NCBI GenBank assembly: GCA_002423895.1
Contig: DIOL01000012.1
Coordinates: 171,138 to 183,307, forward strand
DNA: 12,170 bases
Direction: 5' to 3'
DNA from: Bacteroidales bacterium UBA5515
GTDB taxonomy: Bacteria; Bacteroidota; Bacteroidia; Bacteroidales; P3
Of this stretch, positions 1 through 6,458 are shown piece after piece. Both the position numbers and the translations under genes were made by a program. The number at the start of each line of letters is the position of its first letter. Position 1 is the stretch's first letter. The notes beneath the pieces are model-generated. The model saw only the letters and a program-made list of their open reading frames with translations, was not told the origin of the DNA and did not search any database.

Positions 1-720
1 CGTAATATCAAATCCTTCATCACCATAAAGAATAGGACTTGAAACATAGGCACGACTAAAAATTATATTGTATTTTTGATTCTTTGCATTATAGTCTTTA
101 ATGAAAGCGTAAACAGCGTTTAGAAGTTTTTTGTTATCTTCAATTTGACGCTCTTGCAATTGTGCCATCATTTTTTGTTGAAGCATTGGAAACTCTTGTT
201 GACGACGTTGTAACTCTGCATATTGTTTTTCTTGTTCTGACTTAGAAAGTCTATCTCCTGTTTCCATGAAATTTTTCATATCTTTTTCAAGCTTTTGACC
301 TTTAGATTGATAGCTTGATTCTAAAGATGTTTGTAAAACCTTTAATCCTTTTTCCAAATCTTTAGCATATTCATAATGTGCTAAAACTGAATCAGTGTTT
401 ATATATGCTATTTTCAAATTTCCTGTTTGAACAATGGCAGAAGCCTTTGAAGAGTTTGAATTCATTTTAAAATTCCCATTTTCGAAGAATGTTAGATATA
501 AAATAAAAAGCACTCCAATAAAAGAAAGTGTTGCCATAATTCCAGTTGTAATAAGGCAAGGAGAATGTTTTTTCTTTATTGGTTGATTTTGGTCTTGAAT
601 TTTTTCTTCAGTTTCTTCTTTATTTGAATTTTCTTCTTCTTCAAATGAATTTTCTTCTTCTCCAAAATTGTTTACTTCTTCTTCAGTAAATTCTTTGTTT
701 TCCAATTCTTCGTTATTCAT
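1..720 (-). CDS. OmpH/Skp-like coiled-coil protein with N-terminal membrane anchor (partial, C-terminus outside window)
   Basis: The reading frame runs open from an ATG at 720 to the window edge, giving 240 residues with no stop. Residues 1-50 are highly acidic and low in complexity (runs of E with N and K). Residues 55-79 form one hydrophobic segment, preceded by the basic patch KKKH. From about residue 100 the pattern NLKIAYINTDSVL followed by a long Q/E/K-rich helical stretch resembles the OmpH/Skp periplasmic chaperone family, which binds unfolded outer-membrane proteins. Typical Skp proteins have a cleavable signal peptide at the very N-terminus; here a charged 50-residue tail precedes the hydrophobic segment, so I infer a membrane-anchored protein with a cytoplasmic tail and periplasmic coiled coil. 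A -7 box (749-756) lies about 30 nt upstream, supporting this start. The family call is likely; the exact role is not certain. Confidence 0.75.
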   Translation of the reverse strand, partial: MNNEELENKEFTEEEVNNFGEEENSFEEEENSNKEETEEKIQDQNQPIKKKHSPCLITTGIMATLSFIGVLFILYLTFFENGNFKMNSNSSKASAIVQTGNLKIAYINTDSVLAHYEYAKDLEKGLKVLQTSLESSYQSKGQKLEKDMKNFMETGDRLSKSEQEKQYAELQRRQQEFPMLQQKMMAQLQERQIEDNKKLLNAVYAFIKDYNAKNQKYNIIFSRAYVSSPILYGDEGFDIT

Positions 721-748
721 AGTATAATTGTTTAATAAAATATGCCTG

Positions 749-756
749 CAAAATTA
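749..756 (-). promoter_or_regulatory. Putative Bacteroidota -7 promoter box for the OmpH/Skp-like gene
   Basis: On the minus strand this reads TAATTTTG, a full match to the TAnnTTTG -7 consensus of the Bacteroidota primary sigma factor. It would give a leader of about 20-25 nt before the ATG at 720. No TTG is found at the -33 distance; that region is the T-rich tail of the neighbouring terminator, so the -33 half is unsupported. Confidence 0.5.
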
Positions 757-773
757 ATAATAATTCAATAAAA

Positions 774-813
774 AAAAAGACTTATCGAGAAATAAATCAA
801 GATAAGTCTTTTT
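774..813 (-). terminator. Rho-independent terminator of the RRM protein gene
   Basis: A perfect 13-bp inverted repeat, AAAAAGACTTATC (774-786) and GATAAGTCTTTTT (801-813), surrounds a 14-nt loop. On the minus strand the stem is followed by an unbroken T run (770-778 on the plus strand are all A). It lies 17 nt after the RRM stop codon and just upstream of the next gene's promoter. Because both arms carry A/T runs, it could also work on the plus strand, but no plus-strand gene reaches it. Confidence 0.85.
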
Positions 814-829
814 ACTGAAATAGGTTATA

Positions 830-1150
830 TTAATAACGATTGCTGTTATAATTATTTCTACCTCTTTGGTTTCTGTCAAAACCACCACCACGGTTACCTT
901 CAGCTCTATCTTCACGAGGACGAGCTACTGCAACATTGATAACTTTTTTATCAAAAGAAGCACCGTTAAGTTCTTCAATTGCTTTTTGTCCGTTGTCATC
1001 GGACATTTCAACAAAACCAAATCCTCTTGAGCGACCTGTGAATTTGTCAGTAATAACTTTAGCTGAAGAAACTTCTCCGTATTCTTCAAACGCTTGTCTT
1101 AAGTCATCATCATTGATAGCATAACTTAAGTTTGAAACAAAAATGTTCAT
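830..1150 (-). CDS. RNA-binding protein with single RRM domain and RG-rich tail
   Basis: This 106-residue protein is one RNA-recognition motif (RRM_1) plus a disordered tail. RNP2 is visible at residues 3-8 (IFVSNL) and RNP1 at 42-49 (RGFGFVEM), with the conserved aromatic positions on the RNA-contacting sheet. The fold ends near residue 77 (INVAVARPRE), and residues 79-106 are rich in R, G and N, as in bacterial and plant-type glycine-rich RNA-binding proteins. Small RRM proteins are common in Bacteroidota, many of which lack Hfq and ProQ, and members such as RbpB of Bacteroides thetaiotaomicron have been linked to post-transcriptional control. The ATG start sits directly before the RRM core. 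The gene is monocistronic, with its own promoter (1279-1308), a leader of about 120 nt and a strong terminator (774-813). Sequence words from the leader recur in the 3' region, which may point to autoregulation (inference). Confidence 0.92.
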   Translation of the reverse strand: MNIFVSNLSYAINDDDLRQAFEEYGEVSSAKVITDKFTGRSRGFGFVEMSDDNGQKAIEELNGASFDKKVINVAVARPREDRAEGNRGGGFDRNQRGRNNYNSNRY

Positions 1151-1272
1151 ATAAAATAAATTAAATAATAAAATGAGGGAGAAATCTTTTTTAGAACGAA
1201 TTGATTAACTAGAATAAATAAATTACCGAAGAGAAAAAATAGGTTATCTTATAAGACTTATCTTACTCAAAA
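1151..1272 (-). promoter_or_regulatory. Long 5' leader of the RRM gene with words repeated from the 3' region
   Basis: The predicted transcript start near 1272 gives an untranslated leader of about 120 nt, long for this window, where other predicted leaders are about 10-60 nt. It contains the 10-nt palindrome TCTTATAAGA. AAATAGGTTAT (plus-strand 1237-1247) recurs at 818-828 just beside the stop codon, and AAGACTTATC (1253-1262) recurs at 777-786 in the terminator stem. A leader of this length with repeated words suits post-transcriptional control, possibly by the encoded protein, but no known riboswitch is recognised. Confidence 0.4.
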
Positions 1273-1278
1273 ACTTTG

Positions 1279-1308
1279 CAAAGGTACACCATAATATTTA
1301 ATATGCAA
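1279..1308 (-). promoter_or_regulatory. Bacteroidota-type promoter of the RRM gene
   Basis: On the minus strand TTG (1308-1306) is followed, after 19 nt, by TACCTTTG (1286-1279). Both match the Bacteroidota -33/-7 consensus with the usual spacing. Transcription should start near 1272. Confidence 0.7.
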
Positions 1309-1319
1309 GTTTTTTGAAT

Positions 1320-1830
1320 TTTATTTTCTTTTTTTATAAGAGAGTAGCTAAGAAATAAGGCTAAAATTTTGGCAGATAACTGACTTTATATGCAATTAAT
1401 CTATACAACAACATAATATATTAAGGTGAAAAGAATCAATAATCAGAAAAATTTTATTATATTTGCAAAATAAAATCCAATGTAAATAGATTAAGGACTA
1501 TTTATATAAGATTTTTACATCTAAAAAACGGAATCTCCTCTCAAAATATATTAAATAAAAAGATGCACATCTTTTACAGTGAAAGATGCACATCATTTGA
1601 CATGAAAGATGTGCATCTTTGGGGTAAAAACTCTTCGTTTTAGAAGTTTTTTATAAGGAGTTTGTAAAAATAATCGGCGTTTAGAAAGAATTATTCCTCG
1701 TTTAATTTCAACTATACCTTATAAAAGATAATTAGACTTAATTATTGAAATTATTAGTCTTGGTTTTTAGAAATGGATCTCAGATAAAAACTTATTTTCA
1801 GAAAAGAATTCAAGGACTAATTAAAAAGAA
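1320..1830. other. Gene-free intergenic stretch
   Basis: About 500 bases of A/T-rich DNA separate the RRM promoter from the tRNA-Phe terminator. No reading frame of convincing length is present on either strand. Its visible contents are a three-unit 23-bp palindrome array (1559-1620), a full -7 box on the plus strand at 1458-1465 (TATATTTG) without a -33 partner, a weak terminator-like hairpin with six T at 1629-1652, and an imperfect hairpin AGACT...AGTCT at 1734-1760. The remainder shows nothing I can assign. Confidence 0.6.
1559..1620. repeat. Three-unit 23-bp tandem array of palindromes (GATGCACATC family)
   Basis: Units start at 1559, 1582 and 1605, exactly 23 bp apart. Unit 1 is AAAGATGCACATCTTT, a palindrome with 7-bp arms around CA. 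Unit 3 is AAAGATGTGCATCTTT, the exact reverse complement of unit 1. Unit 2 (AAAGATGCACATCATT) straddles the dyad at 1589.5, with one arm mismatch. The 62-bp array is therefore one symmetrical inverted repeat built from smaller palindromes. There are no CRISPR-type spacers: the intervening 7 nt are too short. Function is unknown. Confidence 0.85.
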
Positions 1831-1862
1831 AAGAGTCGATAAACATTTGTTTATCGACTCTT
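1831..1862 (-). terminator. Rho-independent terminator after tRNA-Phe
   Basis: A perfect 14-bp inverted repeat, AAGAGTCGATAAAC (1831-1844) and GTTTATCGACTCTT (1849-1862), has a 4-nt loop (ATTT). On the minus strand it is followed by TTCTTTTTAA. It begins 6 nt after the mature 3' end of the tRNA. Confidence 0.88.
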
Positions 1863-1868
1863 AAGAAG

Positions 1869-1941
<73 letters not shown>

Positions 1942-1957
1942 TTGACTAAAGTGGGTG

Positions 1958-1989
1958 CAAAAGTATAATAAATTCCTAAACCCACCAAA
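1958..1989 (-). promoter_or_regulatory. Promoter of tRNA-Phe
   Basis: On the minus strand TTTG (1989-1986), a 20-nt spacer and TACTTTTG (1965-1958) match the Bacteroidota consensus. Transcription would start about 10 nt before the mature tRNA. A short A/T-only hairpin (AAATTTT / AAAATTT, 1987-2004) overlaps it and is the only structure after the butyrate kinase stop, so read-through from that gene into the tRNA is possible. Confidence 0.65.
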
Positions 1990-2012
1990 TTTTCGTCAAA
2001 ATTTCTTTTAAA

Positions 2013-3092
2013 TTATTCGTATTTTATGCTTTGAGTTTCTCCTTTAATAAGCATTAAAGCGTTTAGTGCCAAAGCTCCCATTTCGTCTTCACCTGGGTAA
2101 ACATGAACTGGAGCAATAAACTCTATTCTTTCTTTTAATAACTCAACAAATGGTTTACTGTAAGCAATTCCTCCTGTAAGGAAAATTGCATCAACCTTTC
2201 CTTTCAAAACAGTTGACATTGCACCAACTTCTTTTGAAATTTGATAAGCCATTGCTTCTTGAATAAATTCAAATTTCTTATCGCCTTCTTTTGCCTTGCA
2301 CTCTACTTGATAAGCATCGTTAGTTCCAAGATAAGCCACATATCCACCAGCGCCTACAACCATTTTCTTAATTTCTTGTTCAGTATATTTTCCACTAAAG
2401 CAAACCTTAATTAATTCGTTAACTGGAAGAGTTCCTGATCTTTCTGGAGAAAAAGGACCATCGCCATCAAGAGCTTGATTAACGTCAATTACTTTTCCAT
2501 GGTTGTGAGCTGCAACACTAATTCCACCTCCCAAATGAACACCAATTAAGTTAAGTTCTTCGTATTTTTTATTAACTTCTTTTGCGTATCTTCTGGCAAT
2601 TGCTTTTTGATTAAGAGCATGAAAAACTGATTTGCGAGGCATTAAAGGATGTCCACTAATTCTAGCAAAATCGCTTAATTCATCAACCACAACAGGGTCT
2701 GCAATTACAGCCTTAGCTCCTTGAATTCCTTGAGCAATGTCATAAGCAATAAGTCCTCCAAGATTTGAAGCATGTTGTCCTTCTCTACCTTGACGAAGGT
2801 CTTCCAACATTTTTTCGTTTATCTCCAAAACTCCAGATGAAACAGGTTTGATTAAACCTCCACGACCTATAATTACTTTAAATTCTTTAAGGTTAAAATC
2901 TGCATCAGACACTTCTTTAAGAATAATTTCTTTTCTAAATTCATATTGGTCAGCAATTTTAGCAAAAGGAGCCAACTCTTCAGCAGAGTGTTTAAGGTTT
3001 TTAAGGAATAATTGTTCTGTTCCGTTATATACTGCAATTTTTGTTGATGTTGAACCTGGATTAATTGCAAGAATTAAATTTTTCTCAGTCAT
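2013..3092 (-). CDS. buk: Butyrate kinase
   Basis: Butyrate kinase (acetokinase family) converts butyryl-phosphate and ADP to butyrate and ATP in the cytoplasm; homologues also act on branched-chain acids. With the start chosen here it has 359 residues, the family norm. Seen: the N-terminal phosphate-binding ILAINPGSTSTKIA (residues 7-20), VVVDELSDFARISGHP (134-149), FHALNQKAIARR (157-168), the GVHLGGGIS loop (184-192), DGDGPFSPERSGTLP (209-223), LTGGIAYS (305-312) and YPGEDEM (332-338). The frame extends upstream to 3152, but ATG 3092 fits the family N-terminus and the extra codons overlap the promoter at 3138-3167. No phosphate butyryltransferase gene adjoins it: upstream is divergent trxA and downstream is tRNA-Phe. 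The partner enzyme must be elsewhere, or the kinase serves another acyl-phosphate. Confidence 0.96.
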   Translation of the reverse strand: MTEKNLILAINPGSTSTKIAVYNGTEQLFLKNLKHSAEELAPFAKIADQYEFRKEIILKEVSDADFNLKEFKVIIGRGGLIKPVSSGVLEINEKMLEDLRQGREGQHASNLGGLIAYDIAQGIQGAKAVIADPVVVDELSDFARISGHPLMPRKSVFHALNQKAIARRYAKEVNKKYEELNLIGVHLGGGISVAAHNHGKVIDVNQALDGDGPFSPERSGTLPVNELIKVCFSGKYTEQEIKKMVVGAGGYVAYLGTNDAYQVECKAKEGDKKFEFIQEAMAYQISKEVGAMSTVLKGKVDAIFLTGGIAYSKPFVELLKERIEFIAPVHVYPGEDEMGALALNALMLIKGETQSIKYE

Positions 3093-3137
3093 TACTTTTA
3101 TAATTTCTTTAATAAATAAAATCAAATATTTAGAATG

Positions 3138-3167
3138 CAAAATTACATCCATTTTTGAAATTACAAA
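3138..3167 (-). promoter_or_regulatory. Promoter of buk
   Basis: On the minus strand TTG (3166-3164), an 18-nt spacer and TAATTTTG (3145-3138) match the Bacteroidota consensus. The predicted start near 3131 leaves a leader of about 40 nt before ATG 3092 and rules against the longer reading-frame start at 3152. Confidence 0.65.
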
Positions 3168-3175
3168 AATTTCTA

Positions 3176-3208
3176 TTGTGTTTATGTCAATAATTTATAT
3201 TATGTTTG
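3176..3208 (+). promoter_or_regulatory. Promoter of the trxA-DUF58 transcript
   Basis: TATGTTTG at 3201-3208 is a full -7 match. The nearest TTG (3176-3178) is 22 nt upstream, slightly long, so the -33 half is weaker. The predicted leader is about 25 nt. The upstream half lies about 10 bp from the -33 element of the divergent buk promoter. Confidence 0.55.
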
Positions 3209-3238
3209 CAACTTTAACAATAAGAAATTTATAATATT

Positions 3239-3556
3239 ATGGCATTACAAGTAACAGACGAAACTTTTGAAAGTGCAGTTTTGCAATCAGACAAATTAGT
3301 TGTTTTAGATTTTTGGGCACAATGGTGTGGACCTTGTCGCCAAATTGCTCCAATCATTGACGAATTAGCAACAGAATATGAAGGAAAAGCAGTTATTGGA
3401 AAGGTTGATGTTGATTCAGCAACAGAAATAACTTCAAGATATTCTATTCGCAATATTCCAACAGTTCTTTTTATTAAAAACGGCGAAATGGTTGAAAAGT
3501 TAGTTGGAGCACAATCAAAATCAAAATTTGTTGATATAATAGAAAAACATCTATAA
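3239..3556 (+). CDS. trxA: Thioredoxin
   Basis: This 105-residue protein is a complete single-domain cytoplasmic thioredoxin, the electron donor for disulfide reduction in ribonucleotide reductase, peroxiredoxins and other targets. The redox motif WCGPC is at residues 29-33 in the context FWAQWCGPCRQIAP. The buried acid D24 and the cis-proline P74 (NIPT) opposite the active site are present, as is the C-terminal glycine region (VGAQ, 89-92). There is no signal peptide, so it is not a periplasmic TlpA-type protein. The start ATG follows the promoter by about 25 nt. The next gene begins 7 nt after its stop, so the two are almost surely co-transcribed. Confidence 0.97.
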   Translation: MALQVTDETFESAVLQSDKLVVLDFWAQWCGPCRQIAPIIDELATEYEGKAVIGKVDVDSATEITSRYSIRNIPTVLFIKNGEMVEKLVGAQSKSKFVDIIEKHL

Positions 3557-3563
3557 AGAAAAG

Positions 3564-4490
3564 ATGTCCGATAAGATAGAAAGTATAATCGGATATCCTT
3601 CGCTTGAGCTTGTAACAAATCAAGTTGTTGAAGGGTTTATTACAGGTTTGCACAAGAGTCCTTTTCATGGATTTTCAGTAGAGTTTGCAGAGCATAGACT
3701 TTACAATAGTGGAGAGTCAACAAAGAATATTGACTGGAAGCTTTACGGGAGAACAGACAAATTATTTGTAAAAAAATATGAAGAAGAAACTAATCTACGT
3801 TGCCTTTTGGTTGTGGATAATTCTTCTTCAATGTTTTTCCCCCTTAACAAAGAACCTTCCTTTTCCAATCCAAATAAAATAACCTTTGCTGCTTACGCTT
3901 GTGGAGTTTTAATTCAGATGCTTTCTCGTCAAAGAGATGCATATGGGCTTAGTTTGATTTCCGATAAAATTGATTTAATTACAGAAATAAAATCTAACTT
4001 TGGACATAAAAAGCATGTGTTCACTCTTTTGGAAAGCCTTTTGAAACCTTATGATAAGGAAGCAAAACTCCAAACCAATATATCTCCTTTGCTACATCAA
4101 CTGGCAATGCAGGTTCACAGGCGTTCACTAATTATTATTTTTACAGATTTACTTTCTGAAGAAAATACGGAAGAATTGATTTCTTCTTTGCAACATATGA
4201 AACATTCAAAGCATGAGGTAATTCTTTTTCATGTGAGTGATAAGCAAAAAGAAATAGAATTTGATTATAATAGTCGTCCTCATCGTTTTGTGGATATGGA
4301 AACCTTAGAGGAGATTAAACTAAATCCTCAGGAAATTAAGGAAGCATATCAAAAGGCCATTAAAGACAAAATTCAAATGGTGAAAACTTCTTGTGAAAAT
4401 ACGAGGATTGATTTTGTTGATGCAGATATAAATAAAGGGTTTGACCAAATCCTTCTTCCTTATATTATAAAAAGGACTAAAATGTATTAA
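3564..4490 (+). CDS. DUF58 domain protein (von Willebrand A-like)
   Basis: This 308-residue protein matches the Bacteroidota DUF58 type. The diagnostic block lies at residues 41-77: FAEHRLYNSG, then KNIDWKLYGRTDKLFVK and YEEETN. It is followed by a vWA-like metal-site motif DNSSSM (85-90) and a second conserved strand FTDLL (193-197). No membrane segment or signal peptide is seen, so it is probably cytoplasmic. DUF58 proteins commonly sit beside MoxR AAA+ ATPases and Bat proteins; here the only operon partner is thioredoxin, 7 nt upstream. The biochemical function of the family is not established. The possible link to thioredoxin, for example a redox-dependent assembly role, is speculation based on position only. 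Residues 91-105 form a short insertion after the metal-site motif. Confidence 0.9.
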   Translation: MSDKIESIIGYPSLELVTNQVVEGFITGLHKSPFHGFSVEFAEHRLYNSGESTKNIDWKLYGRTDKLFVKKYEEETNLRCLLVVDNSSSMFFPLNKEPSFSNPNKITFAAYACGVLIQMLSRQRDAYGLSLISDKIDLITEIKSNFGHKKHVFTLLESLLKPYDKEAKLQTNISPLLHQLAMQVHRRSLIIIFTDLLSEENTEELISSLQHMKHSKHEVILFHVSDKQKEIEFDYNSRPHRFVDMETLEEIKLNPQEIKEAYQKAIKDKIQMVKTSCENTRIDFVDADINKGFDQILLPYIIKRTKMY

Positions 4491-4601
4491 TTTCATTTTA
4501 AATATACGATAAGTCGCAAAATATTAATATTTTTGCATATTGTAAAGTTGTGACTTTACGTTTAAATTGCAAATAAGAATTAAATTAATGATATAAATAT
4601 T
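4491..4601 (+). promoter_or_regulatory. Promoter and structured 5' leader of the OmpA/TPR lipoprotein gene
   Basis: A full -7 box TATTTTTG lies at 4528-4535, with no TTG at the -33 distance. Transcription would begin near 4542. A 7-bp hairpin GTAAAGT/ACTTTAC with a 4-nt loop occupies 4542-4559, so the RNA would begin with a stem-loop. The remaining leader of about 40 nt is A/T-rich and has no Shine-Dalgarno sequence. The hairpin could instead be a weak terminator of the DUF58 gene, but only three T precede the next A and C, so I favour a 5' stem-loop. Confidence 0.5.
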
Positions 4602-6434
4602 ATGAGAAAAGCAGTATTAAACACTTTATTAGTAGGTCTTTTAGTTTTGGGTGCGGCTTCTTGTGGCAGCATTAAAGACATGCAAAAGAACCATAATCAA
4701 GTACGTTATCAAGTTTCTCCTAACCCTCTTGAAGTGCATGGAGATAAAGTAATAGTTACTATTAATGGTAATATTCCAGAAAACTATTTTCAAAAGAATG
4801 CTGTTGTTTACATGCAGCCAATACTTACTTGGGAAACAGGTGAAGTTATTCTTTCTCCAATGAACCTTAAGGGAAGTAAGATTGAAGGAAATGGTAAAGC
4901 AATAGATAAGAAAACAGGAGGAAGATTTGTTTACAAAGACACAGTTCTTTATAGAGAAGGTATGGAAAATGCCCAACTAACTCTAAACCCTGTTGCATAT
5001 AAATCAAACGCTGTTAACGAAGCAGATGCTACCCATTCAGAAGCATTGGAAAACCCTGGAGCAATTCAATTGGGTAATGTAAAGATTTCTCAAGGAATTA
5101 ACTCAACTTCAAACAGAGTTGACATAAGAGGAGACCTTGCTATGGCACCTCACAACTATTCTCCAAAAACAACTGAACTGATGACAGCTAACATTTATTT
5201 TACAGTAAACATGGCTGACCTTAACTGGAACAACGAACAAAATAAGAAAAACGATGCTAAGAGAGCAATTGACAATATGAAGTCTTACATTGCCAACAAT
5301 GCAGTACCTCGTCAAATATTTGTAAACGCTTGGGCATCTCCAGAAGGGGAAGAATCTTACAATATAGGTCTATCTAAGAAAAGATCAGAAACCACTGAAA
5401 AATTGGTAAACAGCATCTTAGATGAAGCACTTACTGAAAGAGCAAAAGCAGAAAACATTAAACCAGCGGACGTTAAGAAATACATACAAGATGCTAAGAA
5501 AGACGTAGTATTACAAACCAACGCAAAGGGAGAAGACTGGGACAACTTTATAAGATTGGTTGAAGGAAGTTCATTAAGAGAAAAGAACACAGTAATAAAC
5601 GTAGTTAAATCACAACCAGACAAAATTAGAAGAGAACAAGAAATCCGTAATATGTCAGTTGTATTCCGTCAAATTGAAGAAGACATCCTACCTATACTTC
5701 GTAGAGGTGAGATTGCTTTCAATTTCTCAGGAGTTCAAAAAACAGACCAGGAAATTGCTAAGATGGCAGTAACAAATCCTGATGATTTAACCTTTGATGA
5801 ACTAATGTATGCAGCATCTCTTACTTCCAACTATGCTAACAAACTTACTATCTACAAATCTGCAACCGAAAGATTCGGATCTCAATGGGAAGGATGGAAC
5901 AATGCCGGTGCAGTAGGTTTAACTCTTAACCAATTGGATGAATCAAGACAATACCTTGAAACAGCTGACAAACTTTCACCAAACAATGCAACCATTAAAA
6001 ATAACCTTGCACTTTTACACCTTGCCCTTAAAGACGTTCAAACAGCAGATAAATACATGCAAGAAGCAGTTGCACTTGGCAACGAACAAGCAATGGTAAA
6101 TCAAGCAATTGTTGACATCAAGAAAGGTAACTACGAAGAGGCAGCAAGAAAACTTGACGGTAGAAAATGCGTATATAACCTTGCTCTATTGCAACTATTG
6201 ACTGGTAACACAGGAAATGCAATCCGTACACTTGACTGCTGCATGGATCAAACAGCAGAAGTTAATTACTTGAGAGCAGTTTGCTATGCAAGATTGGATG
6301 ATGTTCCCGGTTTGATAAAGAACCTACGTGAAGCAACCAAACAAGAACCTGCTTACAAGTACAAAGCAAAGAATGATATTGAATTCCGTCGTTATATTTC
6401 AAACTATGAATTCCAAACGATAGTGAATAACTAA
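4602..6434 (+). CDS. Lipoprotein with OmpA-like core and C-terminal TPR-like repeats
   Basis: This 610-residue protein starts with a lipoprotein signal peptide: basic MRK, a hydrophobic stretch, then AASC with Cys21 as the likely lipid-modified residue. Residues 30-210 are a beta-rich region I do not recognise. Residues 236-270 (the VNAWASPEGEESYNIGLSKKR stretch and the following helix) match the OmpA-type peptidoglycan-binding core, which usually has NxxLSxxRA, here NIGLSKKRS. A helical, lysine-rich insertion (about 270-345) precedes the closing strand RNMSVVFRQI (349-358). Residues 400-585 contain TPR-like helical pairs, for example WNNAGAVGLTLNQLDESRQYLETADKLSP and the next block ending EAVALG. 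I infer an outer-membrane lipoprotein facing the periplasm with roles in wall contact and protein binding. The gene is a single transcription unit with its own promoter and terminator. The specific protein name is not recognised. Confidence 0.85.
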   Translation: MRKAVLNTLLVGLLVLGAASCGSIKDMQKNHNQVRYQVSPNPLEVHGDKVIVTINGNIPENYFQKNAVVYMQPILTWETGEVILSPMNLKGSKIEGNGKAIDKKTGGRFVYKDTVLYREGMENAQLTLNPVAYKSNAVNEADATHSEALENPGAIQLGNVKISQGINSTSNRVDIRGDLAMAPHNYSPKTTELMTANIYFTVNMADLNWNNEQNKKNDAKRAIDNMKSYIANNAVPRQIFVNAWASPEGEESYNIGLSKKRSETTEKLVNSILDEALTERAKAENIKPADVKKYIQDAKKDVVLQTNAKGEDWDNFIRLVEGSSLREKNTVINVVKSQPDKIRREQEIRNMSVVFRQIEEDILPILRRGEIAFNFSGVQKTDQEIAKMAVTNPDDLTFDELMYAASLTSNYANKLTIYKSATERFGSQWEGWNNAGAVGLTLNQLDESRQYLETADKLSPNNATIKNNLALLHLALKDVQTADKYMQEAVALGNEQAMVNQAIVDIKKGNYEEAARKLDGRKCVYNLALLQLLTGNTGNAIRTLDCCMDQTAEVNYLRAVCYARLDDVPGLIKNLREATKQEPAYKYKAKNDIEFRRYISNYEFQTIVNN

Positions 6435-6458
6435 GATACTGGTTAACTAAACGGTTAC

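Noticed and set aside
936..1124. Plus-strand reading frame opposite the RRM gene
   Set aside because: It is a shadow of the RRM coding sequence, with no promoter and no similarity to known proteins.
1559..1620. CRISPR array
   Set aside because: Gaps between repeats are only 7 nt and the units are palindromes; no cas genes are nearby. The same applies to 6517-6644.
1563..1643. 26-residue reading frame across the 23-bp array (MHIFYSERC...)
   Set aside because: Palindromic repeat sequence explains it; there is no ribosome site and it ends inside the terminator-like hairpin.
1734..1760. Imperfect hairpin AGACT...AGTCT as a terminator
   Set aside because: The A/T-rich stem has bulges and no adjacent T run, and no gene feeds into it.
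3093..3152. N-terminal extension of butyrate kinase (21 codons, start at 3152)
   Set aside because: It overlaps the predicted -33/-7 promoter and precedes the normal family N-terminus.
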